From assembly GCF_964340395.1 (NCBI RefSeq), contig NC_135553.1:22189449-22253448 (forward strand): DNA of 64,000 nucleotides, written 5' to 3'. Below the pieces are notes generated by a model. The model did no database searches, was not told where the DNA came from, and saw only the letters and a program-made list of their open reading frames with translations. The DNA is from Glandiceps talaboti (taxonomy: Eukaryota > Hemichordata > Enteropneusta > Spengelidae). Below are positions 23,165 through 36,748 of this stretch, piece after piece (positions within the stretch are counted from its first letter, which is position 1; every line of letters starts with the position of its first letter). The translations under genes were made by a program, and so were the position numbers.

Positions 23165-23545
23165 TATAAGGCTAAAAAAAAAATTATATCTGGTTCTGGT
23201 CAGGGTAAACTTTCTAAAGTGGTGCGACGACGCGAATTTTTTTCCTAATTTTTTTTTTTTTTTTTTTTTTGCAAATTAGTAAATACACATTTTTTTGACA
23301 CTTTACATACTCTGTTCTATCATATTTATCTCTTGAAAAACTTCCTTTTTCTTCGAAGCAGTTTAGGCTTTGTATTTAAGCAGTCTTGGCATGTAGGGTA
23401 GATTTCAGCTGCTTGTTCTCCTGATATCAGGAATAAATAAGGAACGGGAAAGCAAAATTATCGGGAAAAAAAGGATCGACGCGAGGGTATTCAGGGCACG
23501 CGCGCGCTGACCAGAACCAGATATATATATTTTTTTGGCCTAACA
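23165..23545. mobile_element. TIR element, about 380 bp (MITE-like)
   Basis: The left end reads ggctaaaaaaaaaattatat then ctggttctggtcag. The right end is its inverse (ctgaccagaaccagatatat, then ttttttggcc). The inside has poly(T) and GC-rich stretches but no ORF. The ends resemble those of the elements at 34604 and 45050. Confidence 0.85.
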
Positions 23546-23686
23546 TCACTTTAAAAGAAATTGAAAGGTCGAGCTACCTAGGTTGTCAATTATACATCGA
23601 TAAAAACATTGCCTACAGACAATTTCACATCGCCTATTTACCATTAACATCACCAGTATTCCCTTTTTGTCAGATGAAACAATTCT

Positions 23687-23841
23687 ATAATGTTAACCCA
23701 AACGGTAAATGTTGTCTGTCGCATCGCTGGTAGTCCTCTAGTACGGAATGACGTGTTTCTAGGCACATTTATCGGAGAGGGGATATGACTATGGCAAAGT
23801 CCAGCGATTCGGAATTCGGAATCTTTGTTGCGATGGACTGT
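23687..23841 (+). pseudogene. Truncated, broken copy of gene B exon 1
   Basis: Matches gene B from its start-codon region (25166 on) to about 25340. A 34-base deletion lies between ctaggca and catttatcgg. The missing segment in gene B is bounded by a ggca repeat, so slippage or microhomology deletion is likely. Extra point changes and indels remove the frame. It lies about 1.5 kb upstream of gene B on the same strand. From 23842 to 24570 no supported gene is seen, although a palindrome with ctcagaccactatctgagg occurs at 24436-24454. Confidence 0.88.
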
Positions 23842-24570
23842 CGACGTTCGTTCTGAGAATCGAACGCAAAATGTGCGCTTTACGCAAATCTAATGGAATG
23901 TAGTGAATCGTGATGACTGACTAAACAAGCTTACAATGGAATGTGTACTATAACCCCCAAAATAGTGTATTTCAGGGCTGGTTCACACATTAAAAGACCA
24001 CTACTAACCCTAACATGTAGATCACCGCAACGCCAATTACGAGTAGATAATGTAAAGGACGCCACCAACGAAATGATGATATGGTACAATGTCACTACAG
24101 AATGGAGATTTGACTTTACAGTGAGTATACTGGTATGTCTATGTATATTTCAATACGTGCTGGTCTGTTTTGTATATTTCATGACACTTTCTAGCCACAT
24201 ATAGTCACACTATACCATAGTATAAGATACAAATGTATGATAGACACGTGTACATGTATACGAGAAACACACTTTTTACAACTTCGAAACCGTCTTCGTA
24301 TACCCCCGTTGTACGTGTAGGTGTTTATGTTCTTACGACATTGTTCGTATACTGCACAAGAAACTGAATAGTGTATGTATGCAACCATATCATTTCCACG
24401 TACACCTGTATATCGGAAATACCATTGCATAATCTCAGACCACTATCTGAGGCACAATGTCTATGGCTCGCAATCAAGACCAAAATTAAGCATGTCATTT
24501 TGTTTATTTACTTACGTATTTGCTTATATTATTCTACATTCACCTATTCCATATTCCATATTCTGTTCTC

Positions 24571-24673
24571 ACACAGACACACATACACACAGACACATGC
24601 ACACACACACACACACATACATACACAGACAGACACAGGCACATGCACAGGTACAGACATACACACACACACA

Positions 24674-24705
<32 letters not shown>

Positions 24706-24890
24706 CATACATACATACATACATACATACATACATACATACATACATACATACACACATACAGACAGACAGACAGACAGACAGAAAGACAGACAGACAA
24801 ACAGACAGACAGACAGTCAGACAGACATACATAGGCACATACACATATACACAGATACGCACAGGCAGACAGACAGACAGACAGGCAGAC

Positions 24891-24957
<67 letters not shown>
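24571..24957. repeat. Compound CA / CATA / CAGA microsatellite
   Basis: Consecutive tracts of (AC)n, (ATAC)n and (AGAC)n give long spurious Thr/His/Gln and Cys/Val open frames on both strands. Confidence 0.97.
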
Positions 24958-24960
<3 letters not shown>

Positions 24961-25161
24961 TTGTCTTGATTGTACGCCACAATCTATCAATGTAATACAA
25001 ATAGTAAATAGTTAAATTGGACTTCGAACTTTTTGGAAATCATTCGATATACGTTTACCAAGTTATCGTCGAATGCTGCACTTTGTACAGTTGTATTGTA
25101 TTTATCTATATATATCTGTTTCTGTTATCTCTCAGTATCCACCACCAGGTGAAGCATTTTT

Positions 25162-25612
25162 ATGATGTTAACCCAAACGGCAAACGTAGTACGTCGTATT
25201 ACCGGTAGTCCTGTAGTACGGAATGCTGTGTTTCTAGGCACTGCGTACAGCGTATCTGAAGTCACACAGCAGGCATTTATCGGAGAGGGGTATGACTTTG
25301 GCAAAGTCCAACGATTTGGAATTTGGGGTCTGTGTTTCAATGGACCTTTCTTGTTTGGCTGGTATAAACTCCTTGATGGTTATCTACACGGCTCTACTCT
25401 TAGAATCGTCGGTACGAAAATGTGTTTGGACCAATTCTTGATAACTCCTATCTGTATTGTTGGATTTTATACAGGTAAATATGTGGGGTTTAGGTGTGTG
25501 TGTCTCTCTGTGTGTACGCGCGCTTCAAAACACATATTACAAGCACCTCGTTAGAAGTGGGGGACGTATGTATGTATGTATGTATGTATGTATGTATGTA
25601 TGTATGTATGTA

Positions 25613-25667
<55 letters not shown>

Positions 25668-28600
25668 ATGCACGTACTTGACTCAGTATATTAGGGAGGA
25701 AATATAAAGATACTAGAATATCAGTGATTTATACGATACACACATCACGTTACTACATCACAACAATTCCTCCAGCAAAATTATAACTTCGACCTTGTAT
25801 AATGTAAACTGCTGAGTCAACGGCCGCATTTATGGACATGATTTATGCACATGATTTATCGATGTATGAAATACATAACCCAGTGAAACGTGCAAACAGT
25901 AACCTTAATTTAAAGCGTTTCTTTAATTGAATGTACTTCTGCATGGATGTTAACTTCTTCAATTGATGTACAGTACCAAAACCGTATAAATGGCATCAGC
26001 ACCATTTACCATGAAAACAGAACATTATTTCACTGGATGACGTCAAGCGAGACTTATCTTACCATGAGAGGAAAGTCGTGTGATAAAATTGGCACTTTGT
26101 CATGACATCAACTTACAGACAACGAGTTGAGCAAAATTGAATATAACGTAAAAACGATGTATAGGACTTCTGGAGCATATACATTTGGAACGACGATGCG
26201 GTGTGCCGTTTAGTGGAATCTGTTTTGTACCCCTAAATATAAAATTAATATTGTATGTACGGCAGTAGTGAAAAACATTAAAGCGTCAATAAAAGAGTTT
26301 CTCCTCACTACATACCGGCTTTGTAGTCATAACAATACTACATATTGATTTGAATTGAATATGTCTGAAACATTTTCAATTTGGCCAATTTTGTTAGAAA
26401 CTATTGGTCTCATTAAGTTACTAAAATATTTAGTCGTGTATCAATCATGTGACTGCAACTGGAACGTTAAAGATTTGTTTGTTAGGCACAATAACCTACC
26501 CATAGTATCGTACACCGTGAACAGTATCGCATCACATGTGGATAAACATACTTTTTGTAGCTGAATACACAATAAATCAAATCAAATTGATTCTTTGGGC
26601 CGTCTGCACCTAAAAATCAGCGCCCTCAACGGCGATCACAATTTCAACCACAATGTTTCTGTACTGGTTTTGGATAACATCGACCCCAGCTTAACATATA
26701 CAATGAATATTTGTTGGTATTTTAACAATTTTCAGTGATATATATTGTGACTGCCTGATCTAAAAATGTTACTCCAGTTACACCAGTACAGTGTTTAACA
26801 TGGTGACAGATTCTAAACCAAGCTTTCGTTTCAAGATTTAAACTGACTACTGAGTTAGCACTACCTACAAATAACATTGACCACTAAATAACAGATATAA
26901 ATAAATGACCAATTTTTAGTGAATATATCTTGATGAAAAAAAATACCTCAGTTGCAGCTAGTAGCAGGTTGAAAATGTACATATAGTACATGGGTATAAA
27001 CTATAGGGTTACATTGACATGAGCAAGTTCTAATTTCCACCATTCGACTTACGGACCACTGGTTTATTCATTTGATTTACATGTAACAAACACCTGTCAT
27101 ATATCAGCTCATGCCCATGGCCTGAGGCAAAATACCATATAATCCATCCAATGATTATCTTTCCAACATTTCATTATTATCAGGTTCAGAAAAACAAACA
27201 ATATTAATTTTCAAGTTGTAAAAAATGACCGGTTCCTGTCAAAATTGTCAGAACCTTCTTCTCTCCCAATCCCCCCCCCCCACTTCCTCTGCGTTTTCTT
27301 GTTATTTTTCAGAAGGATTTACTTTGTATTTCACTCAAACCCCCCAAAAAATGTACGGAAAATAGGAATAAGTGTGAGTGATAGCGTCTAGAGACCATCT
27401 CCTCCTTCCATGTATATAATTATCTCGGAACATATCAACTGTCTTGACAAAATGTAAAACTATACTGTTTTAATATGATTGCTTTCTAGCGATGTCTGCC
27501 ATGGAAGGGAAGTCTGATATATTTGCAGAGGCTAAACAAAAGTCATTCCCTACATTCCTCGCCTCGCTAGCGTTTTGGGTTCCAGCACAGGTAAGTACTG
27601 AGTACTGAGTACTTTAGGGTGTCTAGATACTATATTAAGCAATTCGAACACAAAAAATAACAGACAAACAAAATTAATGTACAGTAAATGCCAATAGTCT
27701 ACACTAATTCATTCTACCATAGACGGTGGAGGGTCTACGATTCTACATATTGCATATTTAACGTTTTCACAGTGTATAGAGAGACACATGCGTACATCTC
27801 TTTTTTGGGACAGCCAAAAATTATGTCATTGAATTGTTGAAATAATTTGCCTCCAAACCACAAAAATAATTTAGTAGTCTTAGAGTTTAAATTTGCCTAA
27901 TTGTGATGCTACAGATCTCCTAGTTATTCTAGCGATGAATTAATATGTTCAATAATTCGTACTGCTTGAACAAATGTAACGTAGAAAAAACAATCAAGAT
28001 CTGCACTGTCACACTTTTCTGTAGTTGTCTGAACTTTAAGCAGAGCTATCCTCTTTTCTAAAATGAACTAGACTAATCACCGGATAGTCTGAAAGGTACG
28101 CCGTGACGGGTGCGCCCATCAGTCAACCCCTGTCGGTGAGGGCGGAGTAACACGATATATCTTACAGTCTGAATAATTCACTACATATTATTACGTATCA
28201 CTAGGCAATCAACTTCAAGCTTGTTCCCCCAACATTTCGAGTGGTATATATCGGTACAGTGTCATTTATGTGGGCCAATATCCTGTGTTACCTGAAGAGA
28301 CAGGTAAGGTTTTACTTTCCACAATGGAAAACTGTCATTAGGCCCAATGGTTTCTAGTCTATCTGCTAGACCTCTGACGTTCTTCCGATACAATACGACA
28401 CACGACCGAACATCGCTATCGAAGATTCGGGCAAGCCCTCACTGCGAACTTCGTTCGCTTATAGTATAAAAAGAAAGCCCGAACGTCTAGCAGCGAGACT
28501 AAATGGTTTCGGCCTACATAGAACTATAGTATTTTGTCTAAGTAATTGTCAAGCCTCAAGTCGCAGAAGTTGTGAATTTTATGAGAATATCGTATTGTCA

Positions 28601-28968
28601 CTCAATACTTTAAAGTCCTGTCTCTTTCATGTCTTTGTTGCATGTCTACCGCCCTCATGGTACTGTGATCGCAGAGAAAGTATTGTCGATTATATATTAA
28701 ACATCAATTGCATACCTACTGCATAACATCTTCATTTGCATTTAATTTGAATTCATTTAATTCATCTGTACTGAGGTTACGTGAATTAATAATGTGTGCA
28801 TATTGACGAACAGGATGTAATATTGCTAACTAAAGAGAGTTGTTCGTGTCGCGTGTGTTTTTTTAGTTTTGAATAATTTTAATTGTGTCAGTGTACTGTC
28901 ACCTTTTTGGCACTCTTTTGGTAAACTTTTCATTTTATTTTCAGGACATTTCATTGGAATCTGAATAG
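25162..28968 (+). CDS. Mpv17/PMP22-family membrane protein (Mpv17-like, gene B)
   Basis: Exons 25162-25474, 27490-27590, 28205-28303 and 28945-28968 give 178 aa. Splice phases are 1, 0, 0 as in gene A, with donors gtaaat, gtaagt and gtaagg. Exon 1 shows GSPVVRNAVFLGTAYSVSEVTQQ and the FNGPFLFGWYKLLD turn of the family. Exon 2 shows GKSDIFAEAKQKS and FWVPAQ. Exon 3 starts AINFKLVPPTFRVVY and ends with WANILCYLKRQ. The last exon adds only seven residues. The predicted product is an organelle membrane protein with four helices. Two ATGs are adjacent (25162 and 25165). An AATAAA occurs directly after the stop (28970), which is too close to be a certain poly(A) signal. A decayed exon 1 copy lies upstream at 23687. 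Confidence 0.88.
25567..25670. repeat. (GTAT)n-(GTCT)n microsatellite in gene B intron 1
   Basis: About eleven GTAT units switch to about thirteen GTCT units. The sequence just before it (cacatattacaagcacctcgttagaagtg) recurs at 29139-29168 before another GTAT array downstream of gene B. Confidence 0.95.
28089..28173. mobile_element. Short GC-rich element, copy 1 (MITE-like)
   Basis: The ends agtctgaaaggtacgccgtg and cacgatatatcttacagtct are imperfect inverses. The interior has gtcaacccctgtcggtgagg. Related copies or halves occur at 45452-45550, 46444-46493, 48041-48148 and 48908-48965. It lies in intron 2 of gene B. Confidence 0.75.
28345..28525. mobile_element. Foldback element in gene B intron 3
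   Basis: The left end aatggtttctagtctatctg, then ctagacctctgacgttc, pairs with the right end gaacgtctagcagcgagact, then aaatggtttcgg. The size is about 180 bp with no ORF, consistent with a MITE. Confidence 0.7.
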
Positions 28969-29166
28969 GAATAAATCTGTTTATTACAAGAGATAGAAGT
29001 CACCAAGTCCACTGTGTGTTGTAGTAAGAGGCTGAAGCCAGTTAACTGTCCAGATATCGTTTCATGGCTGATGGTACACGTTTGGCATGTTCGCTGTTCG
29101 CTACTTTCCTCAACCAGGATATCAAAACTGCTTTAAAACACAGATTACAAGCACCTCGTTAGAAGT

Positions 29167-29440
29167 GTGTGTGTGTGTGTGTGGGGGGGGGGGGGGGTAT
29201 GTATGTATGTATGTATGTATGTATGTATGTATGTATGTATGTATGTATGTATGTGTGTGTGTGTGTGTGTATGCATGCATGCATGCATGCATGCATGCAT
29301 GCATGCATGCATGAATGTATGTATGTATGTATGTATGTATGTATGTATGTATGTATGTATGTATGTATGTATGTATGTATGTATGTATGTATGTATGTAT
29401 GTATGTATGTATGTATGTATGTATGTATGTATGTATGTAT
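29167..29440. repeat. (GT)n, poly-G, (GTAT)n and (GCAT)n compound microsatellite
   Basis: Long GTAT tracts interrupted by GT and GCAT blocks. Preceded by the same unique flank as the array in gene B intron 1. The stretch 29441-30269 contains no recognised gene. Confidence 0.96.
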
Positions 29441-30269
29441 GACTGGCCGTCTGTGTCTGTGTGTGTCTCTCTATATGTATATTGTGAGTGGGTGTTGGTG
29501 GGGGTGGGGGTGTGGATAATCACTTACAAATTCGCCTCGGATAGCACAAAGGGAAATTAACAGTCTACAAGGATCTTTGGAACAACGATAACGATGATAT
29601 TTTTTTCTCCGGGACTTTCCTTCCCAAAAGAGACTTAAACTGTAACATCACACTATACGTATACACTCAAATAATGACGCACTTCTTTACTGTCTTCAAT
29701 GAATGCTTTAATACTATTAGCAAAACAACAGACGCATTTCAATAAATGTAATTATTATCATTAGTATACGTCGTTGACTAATTCTTCACTTAATTGGCAT
29801 CGTCATACTTCTTTATGGTAATACATCGTTTTGTTCCGTACAATAAAAAAACATGTACAGTTGTACAAATCTACGAATTGACTTTCACGACCTATCCGTA
29901 ACTGACTCGGGTAATCTAGACTACTAAAATGTGTATTGCATGAACGCAAGTGCAAATCAATGCCCTGGTATGGCCGTGGAATATTATGTGCTGTACTTCG
30001 TCTTTGGAATGAACTGGTGTACTGGTACTGAGATTATGACATAACACTAATACTAATAATAAATAATAATAATAGCAGTTGCAAAACACCATATATCTTT
30101 AAGTGATAAAAACTACTAGTGGAAAACACACTAAAAGAGACACAAAGGCTTCTGACAATAAAAGATAGTGTCCAATGTAGTAGAGGTCACTAAACACGAT
30201 CACTGGTAAAAAGTCACTACAAAGAGTCGTCTGTAATAAAAATCAAAAATCATAAAAGTTACACTTACA

Positions 30270-30510
30270 GTAAAAGTCAATTATGATAAAAATGCATTCT
30301 TAACTTTAGTTTTAAAAACACGATAGTTCATCACACTGTCTGATGCCAAGACCGTTCCATAAAACTGCGAATGCTGCAGCATTGGAGAAAGCACGTTTCC
30401 CATACGATGATTTTACCAGATTATCTTAATTGTACTTTGTAGTGAAATCAAGAAATAGATGCTGTGTATAATTTGATGATGATGGTGAATTAATTGGTGG
30501 TGTGCTTTGT
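30270..30510 (-). pseudogene. Decayed LINE reverse-transcriptase tail
   Basis: On the minus strand one frame reads YGKRAFSNAAAFAVLWNGLG then IRQCDELSCF. After one frameshift it reads FKTKVKNAFLS and a stop. This is the characteristic C-terminus of non-LTR ORF2 proteins (AFSVAAPRLWN...L...FK..LK..L). No intact ORF remains. Confidence 0.6.
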
Positions 30511-31073
30511 CATGGCTAACAAATAAATAACAAACAATGAACGCGGTAGGAAAATGAACAAAAATGCTCAGAACAAATGAAAGTTTTCAAAAAGCATGTA
30601 TTATATAACATTACAACACGATCTTCATAACTTCAAGATCAGTCTTGTTCAAAATGTTAATTTAGTCATCCGTTATTAGTCCTTTTCGTTTAGATAGAAA
30701 TGGGCCGGGTTTAATTTGAAAAGAAAATTCCCGGAGAACATTCACAGTTTAAAAGTTATTTCAAATTTTGGACTCAAATCCTTCAAGTACACACTGTTGT
30801 TTGTTTTCCACTTTGATATTGTTGAAACCGATGACAAAATAGGTTTTGTCTCAATCTGGAATTTTTCAAGCAATATATATTTTGTTGTTCTTGTGAACGC
30901 AAAAGTTATTTGCAGTTTTTTGCAAAATATCTTGTAATTAATGAAATCTGCAACCACAAGAGGAAGTGGGATTTTTTTTGTACAGATTTGACACCACACC
31001 GTCCAGACAGATGAATACTGGGATGAATACTTAGTTAACGAATGGTTACTATGGTAACAGATGAAGAGGATTG

Positions 31074-32426
31074 TCAAAGAAAGTCACAAACATCTTTGAA
31101 GAGCAAATAATCTCGTAACCTTGTTGGGAGTATGGCCGTTTCGACGAATTTCACATATCTATGTTGTAGAAACACTCTCAGAGACGAACGACAGTGATGT
31201 TGTAGCGAACGAGGCTGTTGGTTCAACTTTGACAGTTCATCATAGAACTCGGCGTAATCCTTATTAAGATTAATTTGTTCCGTCAACGTGTAGTTCCAGT
31301 TTGGAAGACTGTTTACTAGTATTCCAATTATATTCACTTCGAATGACCATTTCTGTAGTATTCGCGTTATGTCAGCGGTGCTCGTTTTGTTCAAACGCCC
31401 TCCTTTGAGGACAATTCTTCTTAAATAGTCCGAGATGTGGACCAGGCCCTTTGCTTCACCATCCATGTACTTTCGATTGCCGTATTTGAAGGCGATGTCT
31501 AATACAGTGTTGTTATTTATATCTTGTGTGTTGAAGTCATCTGTGATTTTAATGAAATGACCGATAAGTTCACGACTACGATTTGTATGCATGAATTTGT
31601 AACGAATAGAATACGAAGGCATAAATAGGAAATGAAGGAGGGTTTTGTTGCTGTGATTTACAAGCTTTACGTCTGCCCCATGTCGTCTAAGAATGTGGAC
31701 AGATGACCCATCGGCAAAGAACAGTGGAGGCTCGCCATATTTGTTTGTAGCATTGACATCGGCGCCATGTTTGATCAAAAGTTCGATCAGCTCAATATCG
31801 CTGTGGTGATATTTGAGAGCAAAATGTAAAACTGATTCGGAATCACTATTTGTCGATATGTTGACGGTGTTCACGTTAGCCCCTCTCTTCAGGAGCAACT
31901 CTAGTATTCTAATGTACCTTCGCAAATGGGCGCAATCTGTCTGCTGACTCTGGTAGTTTTGATGGACGATTTCAAAGAGTAGTTGATCTTCAACCACGGC
32001 ACCGTGTTCAAGTAACAAATTGACAGCTCTGATATTACCTGTGAGACACGCGTAAAACAACGGTGATCTAGCATCGACTCGGTTACTAGTATAATCACTT
32101 TCCATTCCTGCCAACTTTGCGCCCATATTGAGAAGGACTTCGAGACACTTGACCCACGGGTTATGTAAACTACACATCGCAGCCACTTGTAGAGGTGATA
32201 GCCGGGGATTTATCGCCACTAATTCAATGCCAAATGGTCTAGCTCTTTGTCTGCCTTTATAAAACGAAATATGGGAATCAGCCTGATATCCTAGTCTTTC
32301 CCCGACAGATTTTACCTTGTTAGATATCGTCTCGAAAGGTAGATCGGGATGGAACCCATCGTCTAACAGAACTGTGATAGTGTCATGGCGATCGTTCATC
32401 AAAGCATCCTGGAAAATTTCTTCCAT
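31074..32426 (-). CDS. Ankyrin-repeat and SOCS-box protein (ASB-like), single exon
   Basis: 450 aa from the ATG at 32426 (MEEIFQDAL). The frame is open eight codons further upstream without an ATG. Ankyrin repeats are visible around residues 76-107 (LSPLQVAAM...LLNMGAK), 119-147 (RSPLFYACLTGNIRAVNLLL), 170-187 (ILELLLKRGANVN), 197-230 (LHFALKYHHSDIELIELL, HGADVNATN) and 230-265. The last 40 or so residues form a SOCS box: LQHHCRSSLRVFL, then LPTRLRDYLLF, with the LPxxLxxYL core. ASB proteins use ankyrin repeats to bind a target and the SOCS box to recruit Elongin B/C and Cullin 5 for ubiquitination. The target is unknown. The absence of introns, unlike its neighbours, may mean a retrocopy origin. 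Confidence 0.85.
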   Translation of the reverse strand: MEEIFQDALMNDRHDTITVLLDDGFHPDLPFETISNKVKSVGERLGYQADSHISFYKGRQRARPFGIELVAINPRLSPLQVAAMCSLHNPWVKCLEVLLNMGAKLAGMESDYTSNRVDARSPLFYACLTGNIRAVNLLLEHGAVVEDQLLFEIVHQNYQSQQTDCAHLRRYIRILELLLKRGANVNTVNISTNSDSESVLHFALKYHHSDIELIELLIKHGADVNATNKYGEPPLFFADGSSVHILRRHGADVKLVNHSNKTLLHFLFMPSYSIRYKFMHTNRSRELIGHFIKITDDFNTQDINNNTVLDIAFKYGNRKYMDGEAKGLVHISDYLRRIVLKGGRLNKTSTADITRILQKWSFEVNIIGILVNSLPNWNYTLTEQINLNKDYAEFYDELSKLNQQPRSLQHHCRSSLRVFLQHRYVKFVETAILPTRLRDYLLFKDVCDFL

Positions 32427-34326
<1,900 letters not shown>

Positions 34327-34557
34327 CAAATAGTAAAATGTACTGTATTGGACTTTGTCAGAAGTATTGAAGCAACTTGTAGAAGGAATATTGTGCATAA
34401 AAATATGACTTTATTTCTGTACATAGATCATAGCGCTGAGATCGGACGTGGCTCTGTCTCTGGCTATCACTCTCTCCACTGTCAATCAAAAATATAGAAA
34501 CTTATTTGACTCTTTTGCTTTAACATACATATTTAATTAGCCTCACTACTGCGATAT
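34327..34557 (+). repeat. Dispersed direct repeat, copy 1
   Basis: Begins aaatagtaaaatgtactgta and ends near taattagcctcactac. It is nearly identical to 35748-35985, with small indels (an extra aacatataaac in copy 2). Short ORFs in the two copies are parallel and not convincing as genes. Confidence 0.88.
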
Positions 34558-34603
34558 GCGAGCAATCTACATCACCTGTCAACAACATGGCGTGTATAGC
34601 CAT

Positions 34604-34989
34604 AAGGCCAAATAAAACAAATAAGTTGTTTGGTTCCGGTTACCTGACCCAAACTAGTTTTTCACGCCGACTCTAAACTTTTATTTTTACGATTCAAGAA
34701 AAATAATAGTAAAATTGCGAAAATCGTGAAGTCTCGCAAGAAATAGTGGGTGCGGAAACTGACATCAACTTAAAAAGACAATATAAAACTATTCATCCAA
34801 TCTGTAATGGCTGTACATCTGATAGGAAGAAATAAACAATACAGAGACCACTTGGAAAACAATGGCAAAAACCTGAACTTGACACTCACACATGAACAAA
34901 ATATATCATGAAATAAAAATAAAATATCTACCTACCCCACCTTTTTAAAAATTGAATGTAATCGGAACCACTCAATTTTTTTACGCCTA
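34604..34989. mobile_element. MITE-like element, family 1 copy 1 (ggttccggtt ends)
   Basis: The left end has aaggccaaataaaa then ttgtttggttccggtt. The right end has atcggaaccactcaattttt then acgcct, roughly inverse. The inside (gacatcaacttaaaaagaca, ctgtaatggctgtacatctg) matches the element at 45050-45385. Non-coding. The stretch 34990-35747 shows only an AAAC tract at about 35392-35440. Confidence 0.82.
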
Positions 34990-35747
34990 ATTGTAGACGG
35001 CAGTCACGACACTTGAAATAGCTATATATAGACACATTGTTGGAAATATTGTTATCCGCTATAAATGAGTAAATGATAGGTTTATAGTACATTCAATTTG
35101 ATACATGTGTAATATGTAATGACCTCACACAGCATAACATTTAATACCACACTGTGACTCCACCCTCGGAACTGAGCTTCATTAAAATACCAAAACATAG
35201 TTTGACGAAATGGTATTATTGACAGATGGATTAAAACATACAGTCAGACACCTTCCTATTTCCCACCGAGAATAATATATCAACAGTACGGTCTACCACA
35301 AACAACGTGGCATGAAGTTTTCGAATCGATTCATTGTATTGACACATTCCTTCCCTATTTCCCACCTAGATCCAATAAAATGATAAAAAAACAAACAAAC
35401 AAACAAACAAACAAACAAACAGACAAACAAACAAACAAACAGATAGAAGTAAGTCTACAATCGATCTGATCTTAATCTCTGATTCTGATAAAATGTGTTG
35501 TGATCGATATTGCGATTAGTGACCACTGCATGATCTACTGAACTAGAAAGATTACTAGTCAAACAATTAATCAGCATAACAATGTAAAACTGTTGTATAT
35601 AAGGTCACTGAAGACTTACTCCGGGGAGGATTTTCATGAAAAACTGCGAGAAGCAAATTGGTTTAGTGTTGTTGATATTCGATGAATGTGAGGATGTCGA
35701 TTCTGCTTGGAAATCTTTTCAAGTCGTTATTCGCCAGGACTTTAGAT

Positions 35748-35985
35748 CAAATAGTAAAATGTACTGTATTGGACTTTGTCAGAAGTATTGAAGCAACTTG
35801 TAGAAGGAATATTGCGCATAAAAATATGACTTTATTTCTATACATAGATCATAGCGCTGAGATCGGACGTGGCTGTCTCTAACTATCACTCTCTCCAGTG
35901 TCAATCAAAAATATAGAAACTTCAACATATAAACTTATTTGACTCTTTTGTTTTAACATATATATTTAATTAGCCTCACTACGTA
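35748..35985 (+). repeat. Dispersed direct repeat, copy 2
   Basis: Second copy of 34327-34557, 1.4 kb downstream, bracketing the MITE-like element at 34604. Confidence 0.88.
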
Positions 35986-36130
35986 TGCTGCGATAAAAAT
36001 CCGAGCCATGGTTCGATAACAGTATCTTAAAAGTACAAGGAAAATGAGATACACTTTTCTCTAATTTCAAAAAGTCAAAACAATACTGAAGAAAGACTAT
36101 GCAAAAAAGATGTACTTCAGTGCTAAACTA

Positions 36131-36142
36131 GGAGAGAGAGAG

Positions 36143-36229
<87 letters not shown>
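36131..36229. repeat. (GA)n microsatellite
   Basis: Almost pure GA tract just downstream of the last exon of gene C. Confidence 0.96.
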
Positions 36230-36233
<4 letters not shown>

Positions 36234-36267
36234 CTAAGAAGAGCTGGCTCTAGTCGGGACTGCAACG

Positions 36268-36712
36268 TCACTCCTTTTCACGAAACGACTGCAAAGAAAA
36301 AATGATAAAATAAATTGATAAAAACATCAAAATACAGTACACACAAAAAACAAACATGTGAGCTAACAAATGACATACATAGATACATTGGACAGCCAAC
36401 AAATCAGAACTGTAGTACGGTTTGCAATACTTACCATTCTGTTGATAAAACATAACATGTTTACCCATACGATGTTCATAGTTCCCATATACACCACTCT
36501 GTATGCTGGGGGTATTAGTAGGAAGTTTAGTCCCTGCAAGGCGAGGTTGACAGAGACATAGTTATACATTCCACGCAAGAAATGTTGATGGTATTCACTG
36601 GTTAGTTTAATTCAGCATTGAAAAGTTGTTGAGGTATTATACTAATGTGTTCGGAATAACTTATACAACACCAGAATATGACTGTGAGCATTAACACACA
36701 CAAACACACACA

Positions 36713-36748
<36 letters not shown>

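Noticed and set aside
23941-24204. ORF with RVDNVKDATNEMMIWYNVTTEW, ending near a gt donor
   Set aside because: Looks protein-like in part, but no matching exon, start or family was found. Kept out as unsupported.
24540-25015. Long open frames rich in Thr/His/Gln or Cys/Val on both strands
   Set aside because: They are translations of CA, CATA and CAGA microsatellites, open in several frames at once, with no domain.
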